Source of the DNA: Thiobacillus sp.
GTDB taxonomy: Bacteria > Pseudomonadota > Gammaproteobacteria > Burkholderiales > Thiobacillaceae
Direction: 5' to 3'
NCBI GenBank assembly: GCA_024708885.1
Contig: JANJXT010000044.1
Coordinates: 1 to 49,561 of the forward strand
DNA: 49,561 nucleotides
Shown: in pieces, positions 19,501 to 27,911 of the stretch
Layout: each line of letters starts with the position of its first letter
Numbering within the stretch: the stretch's first letter is position 1
Notes under the pieces: model-generated
Databases searched by the model: none
Told to the model about the DNA's origin: nothing
What the model saw: the letters and a program-made list of their open reading frames with translations, nothing else
Position numbers and translations under genes: made by a program

Positions 19501-20856
19501 TCAGTGGCCCTCCGTGAAGCTCTTCACCACACGCTCCATCTGCATGAAGCGTGAACCCTTGACCAGGACCACGGTGTCCGCGGTGAGCGCGTTTTCCACC
19601 TCGGCGAGCAGTTCCTCGATGCGCTCGAAGTGCATGGCGCCGGTGCCAAACGCGTCCACCGTTTCGCGGCTCAGCTCGCCCAGCGCGAACAGACGCTCGA
19701 CGCCGGCAGCACGCGCGGCATGCCCGATCTCGGCATGCATCGCCGGCGCGTCGGCGCCGAGTTCACCCATGTCGCCCAGCACGAGAAGTTTTCGACCGGG
19801 TTGGAGGGCAAGCACCGCAAGCGCCGCGCGCACCGAATCCGGATTGGCATTGTAGGTATCGTCGATGAATGTCGCACCGTGCAGCGCCGGCTTTTTTTGC
19901 AGGCGGCCCTTGATGCCGGAAAAACCGGCAAGCCCCTCAACGATGCACGCCGGACTCGTGTCGAGCGCGAAAGCCGCCGCAGCGGCGGCGAGCGCGTTCA
20001 TCGCATTGTGGACGCCCGGCACCTGCAACGGGACTTCGAGGCGTCCATCCGGCAGTTCGATCACCAGTTCCGAGCATGCCGCATCGAAGTGGCCGCGTAC
20101 GCGCGCCGGTTGCAGCATGCCGAAGTCGATGACGCTGCGTGCGGCGTTCGCGTCGCGCCAGAGACCGGCATGCGCATCGTCAGCATTGAACAGCGCAATG
20201 CCGCCGGTGCCGAGACCATTGAAAATCTCACCCTTGGCGCGCGCGATCGCCTCGACCGAGCCCAGAAGGCCGATGTGCGCGCTCATGGCGTTGTTCACCA
20301 GCGCGATGTCGGGACGCGCGATGCGCGTGAGATAGTCGATCTCGCCGACGTGGTTCATGCCCATTTCCAGCACGGCGAAGCGATGGTGCGGGCGCAGCCG
20401 CAGCAGCATCAGGGGCAGACCGATGTCGTTGTTGAGGTTGCCTTCGGTGGCGAGCACGGCATCCTCGCTGCCCGTCTCGGCGCGCAGGATCGCCGCGAGC
20501 ATTTCCTTGACCGTGGTCTTGCCGTTGCTGCCGGTGATCGCCGCCACGGGGATGGCAAAACGCTGCCGCCACGCTGCCGCAAGGCGACCGAGCGCCAGCC
20601 GCGTGTCCTCGACGCGCAGGGCGTCACCGATTTCCGGCGCCTGGGTGCGATCGAGCACCACGCCGACCGCCCCGCGCTGCAGCGCCTGCGCAGCAAAGAC
20701 GCCGCCATCGAATTTCTCGCCGCGCAGGGCAAAGAACAGATCGCCCGGCTGGATCGCGCGGCTGTCGGTCGACACACGCCGCAGCATGCGATCCGTACCG
20801 GCGAAGGGGACGCCGAGCATCGCCGCGGCTTCGGAGAGTGCAAGATTCATGTCCAT
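19501..20856 (-). CDS. murF: UDP-MurNAc-tripeptide--D-Ala-D-Ala ligase
   Basis: MurF adds the D-Ala-D-Ala dipeptide. The first ATG (20854-20856) gives 451 residues; a second two codons later makes an ATGA overlap with the murE stop and is equally possible. Motifs are [20 protein letters not shown], the ATP loop [38 protein letters not shown], and [15 protein letters not shown]. Confidence 0.97.
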   Translation of the reverse strand: MDMNLALSEAAAMLGVPFAGTDRMLRRVSTDSRAIQPGDLFFALRGEKFDGGVFAAQALQRGAVGVVLDRTQAPEIGDALRVEDTRLALGRLAAAWRQRFAIPVAAITGSNGKTTVKEMLAAILRAETGSEDAVLATEGNLNNDIGLPLMLLRLRPHHRFAVLEMGMNHVGEIDYLTRIARPDIALVNNAMSAHIGLLGSVEAIARAKGEIFNGLGTGGIALFNADDAHAGLWRDANAARSVIDFGMLQPARVRGHFDAACSELVIELPDGRLEVPLQVPGVHNAMNALAAAAAAFALDTSPACIVEGLAGFSGIKGRLQKKPALHGATFIDDTYNANPDSVRAALAVLALQPGRKLLVLGDMGELGADAPAMHAEIGHAARAAGVERLFALGELSRETVDAFGTGAMHFERIEELLAEVENALTADTVVLVKGSRFMQMERVVKSFTEGH

Positions 20857-22319
20857 GCGTCGAGCGCCTTTCTCGCCATCGCGTCGTCGGAAAACGGCTG
20901 GCGCTCGCCGCCGATCTCCTGGTAATCCTCATGGCCCTTGCCGGCGATCAGCACCACATCGCCCTGGCGCGCACCGCCCACCGCTTCGAAAATGGCGCGC
21001 GCCCGGTCGGGTTCGACGCCCGGCTTGCCGGACATGCCGGCGAGGATGTCATCGATGATGCGTTGCGGATCCTCGTTGCGCGGGTTGTCGCTGGTGACCC
21101 AGACGAGGTCGGCGCCCTGGCTCGCAGCCGCACCCATCAGCGGCCGCTTGCCGCGGTCACGGTTGCCGCCGCAGCCGAACACGCAGATGAGACGCCCCGT
21201 GCCGGCGATCTCGCGCAATGCGGCGAGTGCCTTCTCCAGCGCGTCGGGCGTATGCGCATAGTCCACCACCACCAGCGGCTGGACGCCTCCGCCGAGCGTC
21301 TGCATGCGGCCAGGGGGCGGTTCGACATGAGCGAGTGCGCGGCAGGCGTCATCCAGAGGCACATCCGACACCAGCAGCGTGGCGAGGACCGCCAGCAGGT
21401 TGGCCGCGTTGAAACGCCCGAGCAGGGGCGCGTGCAGTTCCGCGGCGCCCCAGTCGCTGCGCACGTGCAGACGCACGCCGTCCTGCGACAGGCGCAGCCG
21501 TTCGCCCAGCACCGCGCCGCGCGTGAAGCCATAACCGACCCCCCTCGCGGCACGCACCTCGCCTTCGAGGTACCTGCCGAACGGGTCATCGAGGTTAAGC
21601 ACGGTGCAGTCGAGCTCCGGCCACATGAACAGCTTTGCCTTTGCGGCGGCATACGTATCCATGTCGCCGTGATAATCGAGGTGGTCGCGCGTCAGATTGG
21701 TCAGCACCGCGATATTGAAATGCGTGCCGTTGACGCGCCCCTGCACAAGACCATGCGAGGACACCTCCATGGCGCAGGCCGCGGCGCCCTCGGCACGGTA
21801 GCGCGCGAGCCGTTGCTGCAGTTCGATGGCATCGGGCGTGGTGTGCTGCGCGGGCGCCAGTGCGCCGGGGAAGCCATTGCCGGCGGTGCCGACGATGGCG
21901 GTGCGGCGACCCAGCCGGGTGAGCGCCTGCGCCACCCAGTGCGCCACGGACGTCTTGCCGTTGGTGCCGGTGATGCCGACCATGCTGAGCGCGCGCGACG
22001 GGTCGCCATAGACGTGCGCGGCAATTTCGCCGATGCGCGACCTCAGCTGCTCGACGCCTGCGTTGGGTACGCCAAGTGCGGGATCCCACTGGTAATGATC
22101 ACGCTCCCACAGCACCCCGTCGCTGCGCTGCGCCACGGCCTGCGGGATGAAATCGCGGCCGTCGCGGGTTTCGCCGGGATAGGCGGCGAACACCGTGCCC
22201 GGCCCCGCCCGGCGGCTGTCGCAGACCAGCGCCGTGGGCCGCAAACCGAGTCGTTCGAGGATGTGGGACACCGGCTCAACCGGCATCTCGAAGGGCGCGT
22301 GGGTCCGGGAATGCGCCAT
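20847..22319 (-). CDS. murE: UDP-MurNAc-tripeptide synthetase, meso-diaminopimelate-adding
   Basis: MurE adds the third stem-peptide residue. The ATG at 22317-22319 shares one base with the ftsI stop (TGATG), giving 490 residues; a GTG one codon upstream is possible. The ATP loop is VGITGTNGKTSVAHWVAQAL. The DNPRNEDP motif (in VWVTSDNPRNEDPQRIIDDI) marks specificity for meso-diaminopimelate rather than lysine. VDYAHTPDALEKALAAL and FGCGGNRDRGKRPLMG are also typical. Confidence 0.98.
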   Translation of the reverse strand: MAHSRTHAPFEMPVEPVSHILERLGLRPTALVCDSRRAGPGTVFAAYPGETRDGRDFIPQAVAQRSDGVLWERDHYQWDPALGVPNAGVEQLRSRIGEIAAHVYGDPSRALSMVGITGTNGKTSVAHWVAQALTRLGRRTAIVGTAGNGFPGALAPAQHTTPDAIELQQRLARYRAEGAAACAMEVSSHGLVQGRVNGTHFNIAVLTNLTRDHLDYHGDMDTYAAAKAKLFMWPELDCTVLNLDDPFGRYLEGEVRAARGVGYGFTRGAVLGERLRLSQDGVRLHVRSDWGAAELHAPLLGRFNAANLLAVLATLLVSDVPLDDACRALAHVEPPPGRMQTLGGGVQPLVVVDYAHTPDALEKALAALREIAGTGRLICVFGCGGNRDRGKRPLMGAAASQGADLVWVTSDNPRNEDPQRIIDDILAGMSGKPGVEPDRARAIFEAVGGARQGDVVLIAGKGHEDYQEIGGERQPFSDDAMARKALDAWT

Positions 22320-24049
22320 CACGCCCCCCCTCGCGCAGCGGTTTCGTGCTGCGTCATGCGGGTTGCGCTCTCCGGCGCGTCCGGCGGCAGCCCGAGCTGG
22401 CGCAGGCTCGCCGCCATCACCTGGGCGAACACCGGGCCGGCGACGCTGCCTCCGTAGTACACGCCGCCGGACGGCTCGTCGATCACCACGCCGATGATGA
22501 GACGCGGGTTGGACGCCGGCGCCATGCCGACGAAGGACGACAGATAGCGATCCGAGGCGTAGCGGCCGTCGACCAGCTTGTGCGCGGTGCCGGTCTTGCC
22601 GGCAACGCGATAGCCGGGCACGCGCGTGCGCTGGCCGGTGCCGCCTTCCTGCGTCACCGCCTCCATCATGGCGCGCACCTCGCGCGCCACACCCGGAGAG
22701 AACACGCGTTCGCCCACGATTTCCTGCGGTTCACGGCGCAGGAAAGACAGCGGCATCACCTCGCCGTCATTGGCGAATGCCATGTAGGCGCGTGCCAGCT
22801 GGAGCAGGCTGACCGACAGGCCGTAGCCATAGGCCATGGTGGCATGCTCGACCGGCTTCCAGCCGGCGGCATCGCGCAGGCGGCCCGCGGTTTCACCGGG
22901 GAACCCCGATCCCGGCAACGCGCCGAAGCCGGTGCGGTGCAATACGTCCCAAAACTGCTGCGGCGTAAGCGACATGGCCAATTTCACCGCGCCGACGTTG
23001 CTCGATTTCTGGATGATCTCGGTCACCGTCATCTGCGGATGCGGATGCACGTCGCGCACCAGCTTGCTGCCCACGCGCCAGGTCTCCGGCGTGTCGATCA
23101 CGCTGTCGGGGTGATACAGCCCACGTTCGAGCACCGCCGCGGCGACGAAGGGCTTGATCGTCGAACCGGGCTCGAAGGTGTCGATGACCGCGCGGTTGCG
23201 CATCGGTCCCGGCTTGTAGTCGCTGCGGTTGTTGGGATTGAAGTCGGGTTGGTTGGCGAGCGCGAGAATTTCGCCGGTCTTGGCGTCGAGCACCACGACG
23301 CTGCCGCCCTTGGCCTTGTGCTTCGCGATCGCCGCGCCGAGCTCGCGATGCGCCAGGTACTGCAGCTTGAGATCGAGCGCGAGCATCAGGTTGCCGCCCA
23401 TCTGCGCCGTCTTCACCGGGGCGAGATCACGAATCGTGTTGCCGCGCCGGTCGCGCATGATCTGGCGCTGCCCTTCACGGCCGGCGAGCCAGTCCTGATA
23501 GGCGCGTTCGACGCCTTCCTGCCCGACGTCGTCGATGTTGGTGAAACCCACGACGTGGGCGGCGATTTCACCCGCCGGATAGTAGCGGCGGAATTCGCGA
23601 CGCAAGTGCAGGCCCGGCACACCCATGGCGGCGATCCTCGCTGCCTGTTCCGGCGTCACCGGACGGCGCACGCTGAATTCGCCGCGTGTCCCGCGGGCGA
23701 GCGTCCGGGTCAGCTGCGCGGGCTGCACCTCGAGCACGCGCGCCAACTGCGCATGCTGCGCATCGGTAAGCTGCAGATCGGCCGGACGCGCCCACAGCGA
23801 TTCGACCGGCGTGCTGATGGCGAGCAAATGGCCGTGCCGGTCGGACACCTGGCCACGCTGTGCCGGCAGCGTGAGGCTGCGGTTGGCGACGGCGTCGCCC
23901 TTGCCCTGCAGGTAATCGGTATGGAGGCCCTGCAGATAAAGCGCGCGCCCGGCCACCATCACCAGGCCGGCGAGCAGCAGGCCGCCCGCAATGCCCATGC
24001 GCCAGGGTGCCAGATGCAGTTTCAGCAGGGTCTTCGTGTGGTAGTTCAC
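22319..24049 (-). CDS. ftsI: Septal peptidoglycan transpeptidase FtsI (PBP3)
   Basis: FtsI cross-links septal peptidoglycan and partners with FtsW. The 576 residues carry one N-terminal membrane helix (about 19-40), a non-catalytic pedestal domain (RGQVSDRHGHLLAIS onward), and the class B transpeptidase domain. The active-site serine is S296 in EPGSTIKP, with SSN at 349-351 and KTG at 485-487. The ATG overlaps the ftsL stop by 4 bases. Confidence 0.98.
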   Translation of the reverse strand: MNYHTKTLLKLHLAPWRMGIAGGLLLAGLVMVAGRALYLQGLHTDYLQGKGDAVANRSLTLPAQRGQVSDRHGHLLAISTPVESLWARPADLQLTDAQHAQLARVLEVQPAQLTRTLARGTRGEFSVRRPVTPEQAARIAAMGVPGLHLRREFRRYYPAGEIAAHVVGFTNIDDVGQEGVERAYQDWLAGREGQRQIMRDRRGNTIRDLAPVKTAQMGGNLMLALDLKLQYLAHRELGAAIAKHKAKGGSVVVLDAKTGEILALANQPDFNPNNRSDYKPGPMRNRAVIDTFEPGSTIKPFVAAAVLERGLYHPDSVIDTPETWRVGSKLVRDVHPHPQMTVTEIIQKSSNVGAVKLAMSLTPQQFWDVLHRTGFGALPGSGFPGETAGRLRDAAGWKPVEHATMAYGYGLSVSLLQLARAYMAFANDGEVMPLSFLRREPQEIVGERVFSPGVAREVRAMMEAVTQEGGTGQRTRVPGYRVAGKTGTAHKLVDGRYASDRYLSSFVGMAPASNPRLIIGVVIDEPSGGVYYGGSVAGPVFAQVMAASLRQLGLPPDAPESATRMTQHETAARGGA

Positions 24050-24318
24050 GGCGCGCTCACCAGGGGTTCGATGCGAGTACGCTCATGAACGGACGGCACC
24101 AGGCCAAGGCGGCTGCGGGCGAGCGCATCGACCCGCGCCGGATCGGCCCAGGTGCTTTGCTCCAGCTGCAATTGTCCCCACTGCTCGTCCAATCCACGCG
24201 CCTCCTTCTTGAGGCGTTCCAGTTCCACGAAATACGTGCGCGCCCGGTGCTGCGACTGAATCAGCGCAAGCGCACACGCAATCAGCACCAGCGCCAGCAC
24301 CCCGTTCAGGCGGCTCAC
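24046..24318 (-). CDS. ftsL: Cell division protein FtsL
   Basis: The 90-residue bitopic protein has a short cytoplasmic start, a membrane helix (residues 5-20, [16 protein letters not shown]), and a periplasmic coiled coil (about 27-65, [20 protein letters not shown]). This is the FtsL plan, which complexes with FtsQ and FtsB. Both ends overlap neighbours by 4 bases (ATGA), so translation is coupled to rsmH and ftsI. Confidence 0.93.
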   Translation of the reverse strand: MSRLNGVLALVLIACALALIQSQHRARTYFVELERLKKEARGLDEQWGQLQLEQSTWADPARVDALARSRLGLVPSVHERTRIEPLVSAP

Positions 24319-25262
24319 GCCAGCGGCCCCGCAGGCACGGCGACACGTTCGGCCACGCGCAGCACCGCGCTGCGCGCGCGCGGGTTGGCCGCGACTTCCG
24401 CGTCCGATGCGTGGCGCGCACCGCCGATCCGTTGCAGCCGCCCCGGCTTCAGCATCGCCGCAGGAATCGGCAACCGCGCCGGCGCCTGTTCACCCTGCGA
24501 CTCGTCGCGCATGAAGCGCTTGACGATGCGGTCTTCCAGCGAATGGAAGCTGATCACCGCCAGACGCCCTCCGGGCAGCAGACGCTCGACGCACTGCGGC
24601 AGCACGGCTTTCAACTCTTCCAGCTCGCGGTTGAGATAAATCCGTATAGCCTGGAAGCTGCGGGTCGCCGGGTGTTGCCCCGGCTCACGCTTTTTGACCG
24701 CCGCGGCGATGAGGCTCGCGAGCTGGCCGGTGGTGCCGATGCGTTCTTTTTGCCGCGCCGCAACAAGCGCGCGCGCAATCGGCTTAGCAAACCGCTCTTC
24801 GCCGTAGCTGCGAATGACTTCACCGATCTCCCCCTCCGTCGCCGTCGCCAGCCAGTCCGCGGCGGACATGCCGCTGTCCGGGTCCATGCGCATGTCGAGC
24901 GGCGCATCGAAGCGGAAACTGAAGCCGCGCGTCGCGTCGTCGAGCTGCGGCGACGACACCCCGATGTCCAGCAAAATTCCGTTCACCTGCGCGATGCCGA
25001 GCTCGTCGAGCACCGCGCCGAGCTGCGAAAACGCGCGCCGCACCAGCGTCAGCCGCGCATCGCACACGGCCGCACCGGCACGGATGGCGTCCGGGTCGCG
25101 ATCCAGCGCGACCAGTCTGCCTACGGGGCCCAGCTGCGCCAGGATCAGGCGGCTGTGGCCGCCACGCCCGAAGGTGGCGTCGACATAGACGCCGTCCGCT
25201 TCGATCGCCAGCGCGTCCACCGCCTCCTGTGCCAGCACCGGCACATGGGCGGCCTCGCTCAC
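24315..25262 (-). CDS. rsmH: 16S rRNA m4C1402 N4-methyltransferase RsmH
   Basis: RsmH (MraW) methylates N4 of C1402 in 16S rRNA. The GTG at 25260-25262 overlaps the mraZ stop (GTGA); 315 residues follow, starting [21 protein letters not shown]-binding and catalytic segments are [47 protein letters not shown] and [19 protein letters not shown]. The open frame continues upstream as a shadow inside mraZ. Confidence 0.97.
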   Translation of the reverse strand: MSEAAHVPVLAQEAVDALAIEADGVYVDATFGRGGHSRLILAQLGPVGRLVALDRDPDAIRAGAAVCDARLTLVRRAFSQLGAVLDELGIAQVNGILLDIGVSSPQLDDATRGFSFRFDAPLDMRMDPDSGMSAADWLATATEGEIGEVIRSYGEERFAKPIARALVAARQKERIGTTGQLASLIAAAVKKREPGQHPATRSFQAIRIYLNRELEELKAVLPQCVERLLPGGRLAVISFHSLEDRIVKRFMRDESQGEQAPARLPIPAAMLKPGRLQRIGGARHASDAEVAANPRARSAVLRVAERVAVPAGPLA

Positions 25263-25705
25263 AACGTGAATCCCTCCAGCTCGGCGGGCAGGGCTTCGTC
25301 GCGGAAGGTCAGCGCCTGCGCCACCTGCGCCTCCCAGCGCGCCTCGTTCCACAGCTCCACCTTGCTGCCCTGCCCCACCAGCACGACGTTCTTCTCCAGC
25401 TCGGCGAACTTGCGCAGCATCGGCGGCAGCAGCACGCGGCCGGCGCCATCCATGTCCGTATCGTGCGCGTAGCCGACGAGCAGATGCTTGATGCTGCGGG
25501 TGCGGGGATTGAAGTCGGAGAGGGCGTTGAGCTTTTTCTCGATCGGCTCCCATTCGGGCAGCGGATAGAGGAGCAGGCACTGGCCCGGGTCCGCCGTGAC
25601 GACCACGCGCCCGCCGCCATTCACCAGCAAGACATCGCGATAGCGCGCCGGCACCACGAGCCGGTTCTTGCTGTCCAGGCTGACCGTTGCGACACCGCGA
25701 AACAT
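25259..25705 (-). CDS. mraZ: MraZ transcriptional regulator of the division cluster
   Basis: MraZ is an AbrB-fold protein that represses its own operon. The ATG at 25703-25705 with GGGGAG upstream gives 148 residues starting [20 protein letters not shown]. Two SpoVT/AbrB-like halves are visible: [16 protein letters not shown] and the second copy [19 protein letters not shown]. It heads the 17-gene run, and four TGGG-type repeats lie just upstream. Confidence 0.98.
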   Translation of the reverse strand: MFRGVATVSLDSKNRLVVPARYRDVLLVNGGGRVVVTADPGQCLLLYPLPEWEPIEKKLNALSDFNPRTRSIKHLLVGYAHDTDMDGAGRVLLPPMLRKFAELEKNVVLVGQGSKVELWNEARWEAQVAQALTFRDEALPAELEGFTL

Positions 25706-25749
25706 GCTCTCCCCGTATTGGAATCTTTGCTCCGGAATGGAGGAATTTT

Positions 25750-25784
25750 CCCACAACTTCCCACCATTCACCACTGGCACCCAC
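25750..25784 (-). promoter_or_regulatory. MraZ-binding repeat array
   Basis: On the minus strand GTGG(G/T) occurs four times at exactly 10-base spacing (plus-strand CCCAC at 25750, 25760 and 25780, with ACCAC at 25770). MraZ proteins bind TGGGN repeats separated by 5 bases, i.e. 10-base period (established for E. coli and others). The first repeat overlaps the -10 element, which explains repression. Confidence 0.9.
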
Positions 25785-25811
25785 TATAGGGGATAGATTT
25801 GGGGGGGTCAA
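25783..25811 (-). promoter_or_regulatory. Sigma-70 promoter of the mraZ/dcw cluster
   Basis: TTGACC (25806-25811) and TATAGT (25783-25788) are separated by exactly 17 bases on the minus strand. This is the only strong promoter seen for the 19-kb run of genes. Start of transcription would be near 25776, giving a leader of about 70 bases. Confidence 0.85.
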
Positions 25812-25823
25812 GCGCGCAAACGC

Positions 25824-25855
25824 AAAAAAAGCCCTACGTCTCAAGGACTTAGGGC
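25824..25855 (-). terminator. Intrinsic terminator between rnpB and mraZ
   Basis: Read on the minus strand, GCCCTA (25850-25855) pairs with TAGGGC (25831-25836), with an inner GTC/GAC pairing, followed directly by seven Ts (25824-25830). It would insulate the mraZ promoter from transcripts coming from rnpB. Confidence 0.8.
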
Positions 25856-25866
25856 CTGTCGTGGCT

Positions 25867-25875
25867 TGTGGATAA
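25867..25875 (-). promoter_or_regulatory. Perfect DnaA box
   Basis: TTATCCACA on the minus strand is the ideal DnaA box. It stands alone about 60 bases upstream of the mraZ -35 element, on the rnpB side of the terminator. No second high-affinity box was noticed nearby, so this is not an origin. Confidence 0.55.
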
Positions 25876-25894
25876 GTTTCTGGAAAAACCGTCG

Positions 25895-25938
25895 CTTAGC
25901 GTATGATTTTCCCGAGTTCTTTAGGAAAAAACGCTAAG
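25895..25938 (-). terminator. Structured spacer downstream of rnpB, possible first terminator
   Basis: CTTAGCG (25895-25901) and CGCTAAG (25932-25938) pair exactly, and inside them TTTTCC (25907-25912) pairs with GGAAAA (25924-25929). On the minus strand a T-run follows five bases after the hairpin (CGACGGTTTTTCC). It probably ends or trims the RNase P RNA transcript. Confidence 0.5.
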
Positions 25939-25960
25939 TCATTGAATTGCATGAGTGGAG

Positions 25961-26263
25961 GGGGAAAGTCGGTCGATAAGCCGGGTTCTGTCGTGGACAA
26001 CCATTCCTCTAGGCGGGTCATTGCTGGCCCGCTCAAGCCACCTACCCGCAGACTCGGCGAGCCGCGTCATCGTCTGCCTATTTGGTGTTGCTCCGGATGG
26101 AGGTTACCGCGTTTCACGTCCACCCGGCTCGCGCCGGGCTTACTCGTCTCTGTGGCCCTGTTCCTCGCCTCGCGGCGTCCGGCCGTTAGCCGGCATCCTG
26201 CTCTGTGGAGCCCGGACTTTCCTCCCCCGCTTGCGCGGCGGCGGCTGTCTGACCGGCTTTCCC
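25961..26263 (-). ncRNA. rnpB: RNase P RNA (type A)
   Basis: RNase P RNA is the catalytic subunit that matures tRNA 5' ends. The minus strand carries the invariant core: GAGGAAAGTCCGGGCTCC near the 5' side, CACAGAGCAGGATGCCGGC, the AGCAACACCAAATAGGCAG region, GGTAGGTGGCTTGAGC, and the 3' segment ACGACAGAACCCGGCTTATC. The ends pair (AAAGCCGGTC with GACCGACTTT), fixing the limits to within a few bases. At about 300 bases it is shorter than the E. coli RNA (377); the P3 region is much reduced. Confidence 0.95.
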
Positions 26264-26270
26264 GGTGCCG

Positions 26271-26276
26271 ATTATA
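26271..26276 (-). promoter_or_regulatory. -10 element of rnpB
   Basis: TATAAT on the minus strand lies 7-8 bases before the inferred rnpB 5' end. No good -35 match lies 16-18 bases upstream. The -35 zone falls at the very end of the upstream GGDEF gene. Confidence 0.55.
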
Positions 26277-26291
26277 CGCCCTTCGTCCGCT

Positions 26292-27269
26292 TCACGCGGG
26301 CGGCGCCGCCGCCTCCAGTTCCGGCGCGTAGCAGGCGACCCGGTTGCGCCCGCTTGCCTTGGCGTGGTAGAGCGCCACGTCGGCGCAACGGATCAGGTGC
26401 TCGTGACTGGGCGCCGCGGCTTCGAATTCGGCGATGCCGATGCTGGCGGTCACCGGGATCGGGATTCCCTTGTACTCGACCGGTTCGCGTTCGATCACCA
26501 GGCGGATCCGCTCGGCCAGTATCCGTGCCGACTGCATCGCGGTCGCCGGGAGAATGACGCCGAATTCCTCGCCGCCGTACCGCGCCATCACGTCCACGCT
26601 GCGCAGGAGCTCGTCGATGCGCCTGGATACGACACACAAGACCTCGTCGCCGGCGAGATGTCCGTAGGTATCGTTGATGCGCTTGAAGTGGTCCAGGTCG
26701 AACAGCACGAAGGAAAAATGATCGCGATAGCGCCTGCAGCGGTCGAATTCGGCCGACAGGCGCTGTTCCAGGTAACGGCGGTTGTAGATGCCGGTCAAGC
26801 CATCGCGGTTGCTGCTCTCGGCGAGCCTCGCCATGGCTTTTTTCAGCTCGGTCTGCGAAATGCCGACGTCGGTGGCGTCGAACAGGGTCACGCATACCGA
26901 ATCGACTTCACCCGAGGCGCCCTTCACCGGCATGAAGGTGCAGTTCTGGTACATGTGATCGACCCCGCCGGTGATCGGCCGGTTGTGCGGAAAGCGGAAC
27001 AGGTAGGGACGCTGCTCCCACGAAGTGAAGGCGAAATTCCGCAGCAGGAACACGCCCTGGACCTTCTTGCTGAGCCAGGCCTTGGGAAGATCGGGAAAGC
27101 AGTCGAACAGGTTGCGGCCGACGACGGCGTCCGCGTCGAGTCCACTGTGGTTGGACATGAAGCGGTTCCACAGCGTGACTTCCATGTTGCGGTTGACCAC
27201 GAAGACCCCGACATCGACCCATTCCACGATGAAATCGGGAAGATGGATGGCTTGCGTGGGCTCGCTCAA
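26292..27269 (-). CDS. PAS-GGDEF diguanylate cyclase
   Basis: This 325-residue cytoplasmic protein should make the second messenger cyclic di-GMP. Residues 10-135 form a PAS sensor domain (FIVEWVDVGVFVVNRNMEVT, LWNRFMSNHSGLDADAVVGR). The GGDEF domain starts at DGLTGIYNRRYLEQRLSAEF. The active-site motif is GGEEF (232-236) with FDLDHFKRINDTYGH upstream, so catalysis is expected. The inhibitory I-site RSVD (223-226) lies five residues before it, predicting product feedback. No membrane segment is seen. It follows cheC after 12 bases and is probably the output of that operon. Confidence 0.93.
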   Translation of the reverse strand: MSEPTQAIHLPDFIVEWVDVGVFVVNRNMEVTLWNRFMSNHSGLDADAVVGRNLFDCFPDLPKAWLSKKVQGVFLLRNFAFTSWEQRPYLFRFPHNRPITGGVDHMYQNCTFMPVKGASGEVDSVCVTLFDATDVGISQTELKKAMARLAESSNRDGLTGIYNRRYLEQRLSAEFDRCRRYRDHFSFVLFDLDHFKRINDTYGHLAGDEVLCVVSRRIDELLRSVDVMARYGGEEFGVILPATAMQSARILAERIRLVIEREPVEYKGIPIPVTASIGIAEFEAAAPSHEHLIRCADVALYHAKASGRNRVACYAPELEAAAPPA

Positions 27270-27281
27270 GGTGCGGTAGGT

Positions 27282-27911
27282 TCAGAGGCTCTCGATGAAC
27301 TGATCGAGAATGCTGCGCATTTTTTCGATGGAATGCTCCGGCATCAGCATGCACAGATGCGAAATGAAATTCCGCCCCTCCAGGGTGAAGTTCACCTCGA
27401 GGAGCAGCGCATGCGTCCAGCTGAGCTTGTCCGGATCGATGAGCGCGTCGGCCGGCACTCGCTCCGCCATGAGCGACGGCGCGGAAAAACCGAGCTCGGT
27501 GTTGCCCTCCACTTCGATCGCATTCTTGATCTGATCCACGATCCCGCCGAGGCACGCACCGACCAGGATGTTGCTGACGTCGAGCAGCAGTTCCGTCTCT
27601 TCCGCGTGCTCGACCGTCCCGTCGTAGCCCAGCAGGTCGCCCAGTTCCTTGCAGCCATTGTGGCCATAGATGACCAGCGCCTCGCCTTTAAGGTAACCCT
27701 GGAACGACTGCCGAACCGCGGTGACTTCGACGTCGCCGCCCACCATGTCGCGGATCGCCGGGCCGACTTGTGCGAGCGCAAGCACCTTGATGCGCGGCAC
27801 GGAAAGATTCACGAAATTGCCGAGCAGTTCGGCGAGCAGGGAGCCCGCCTGTCCCATGGCAATGTTGGCGATCTCCTGCATGGCATCGCGCTGGTCTTCC
27901 GTGAGATGCAT
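27282..27911 (-). CDS. CheC-family phosphatase
   Basis: The ATG at 27909-27911 gives 209 residues. CheC/CheX/FliY proteins remove phosphate from receiver domains. The first active-site signature D-x3-E-x2-N-x22-P is intact (D9, E13, N16, P39 in DAMQEIANIAMG...NLSVP). The second site ELLLDVSNILVGACLGGIVD has D in place of E and lacks the spaced proline, so probably only one site works. No chemotaxis genes are near. Its neighbours, an isolated receiver and a diguanylate cyclase, suggest it resets that receiver. The upstream receiver frame overlaps its first 224 bases. Confidence 0.85.
   Translation of the reverse strand: MHLTEDQRDAMQEIANIAMGQAGSLLAELLGNFVNLSVPRIKVLALAQVGPAIRDMVGGDVEVTAVRQSFQGYLKGEALVIYGHNGCKELGDLLGYDGTVEHAEETELLLDVSNILVGACLGGIVDQIKNAIEVEGNTELGFSAPSLMAERVPADALIDPDKLSWTHALLLEVNFTLEGRNFISHLCMLMPEHSIEKMRSILDQFIESL

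Noticed and set aside
25824..26263. rnpB-mraZ interval with DnaA box and AT patches as a replication origin
   Set aside because: Only one DnaA box, no AT-rich unwinding region of the right size, and the rest is explained by rnpB and its terminators.
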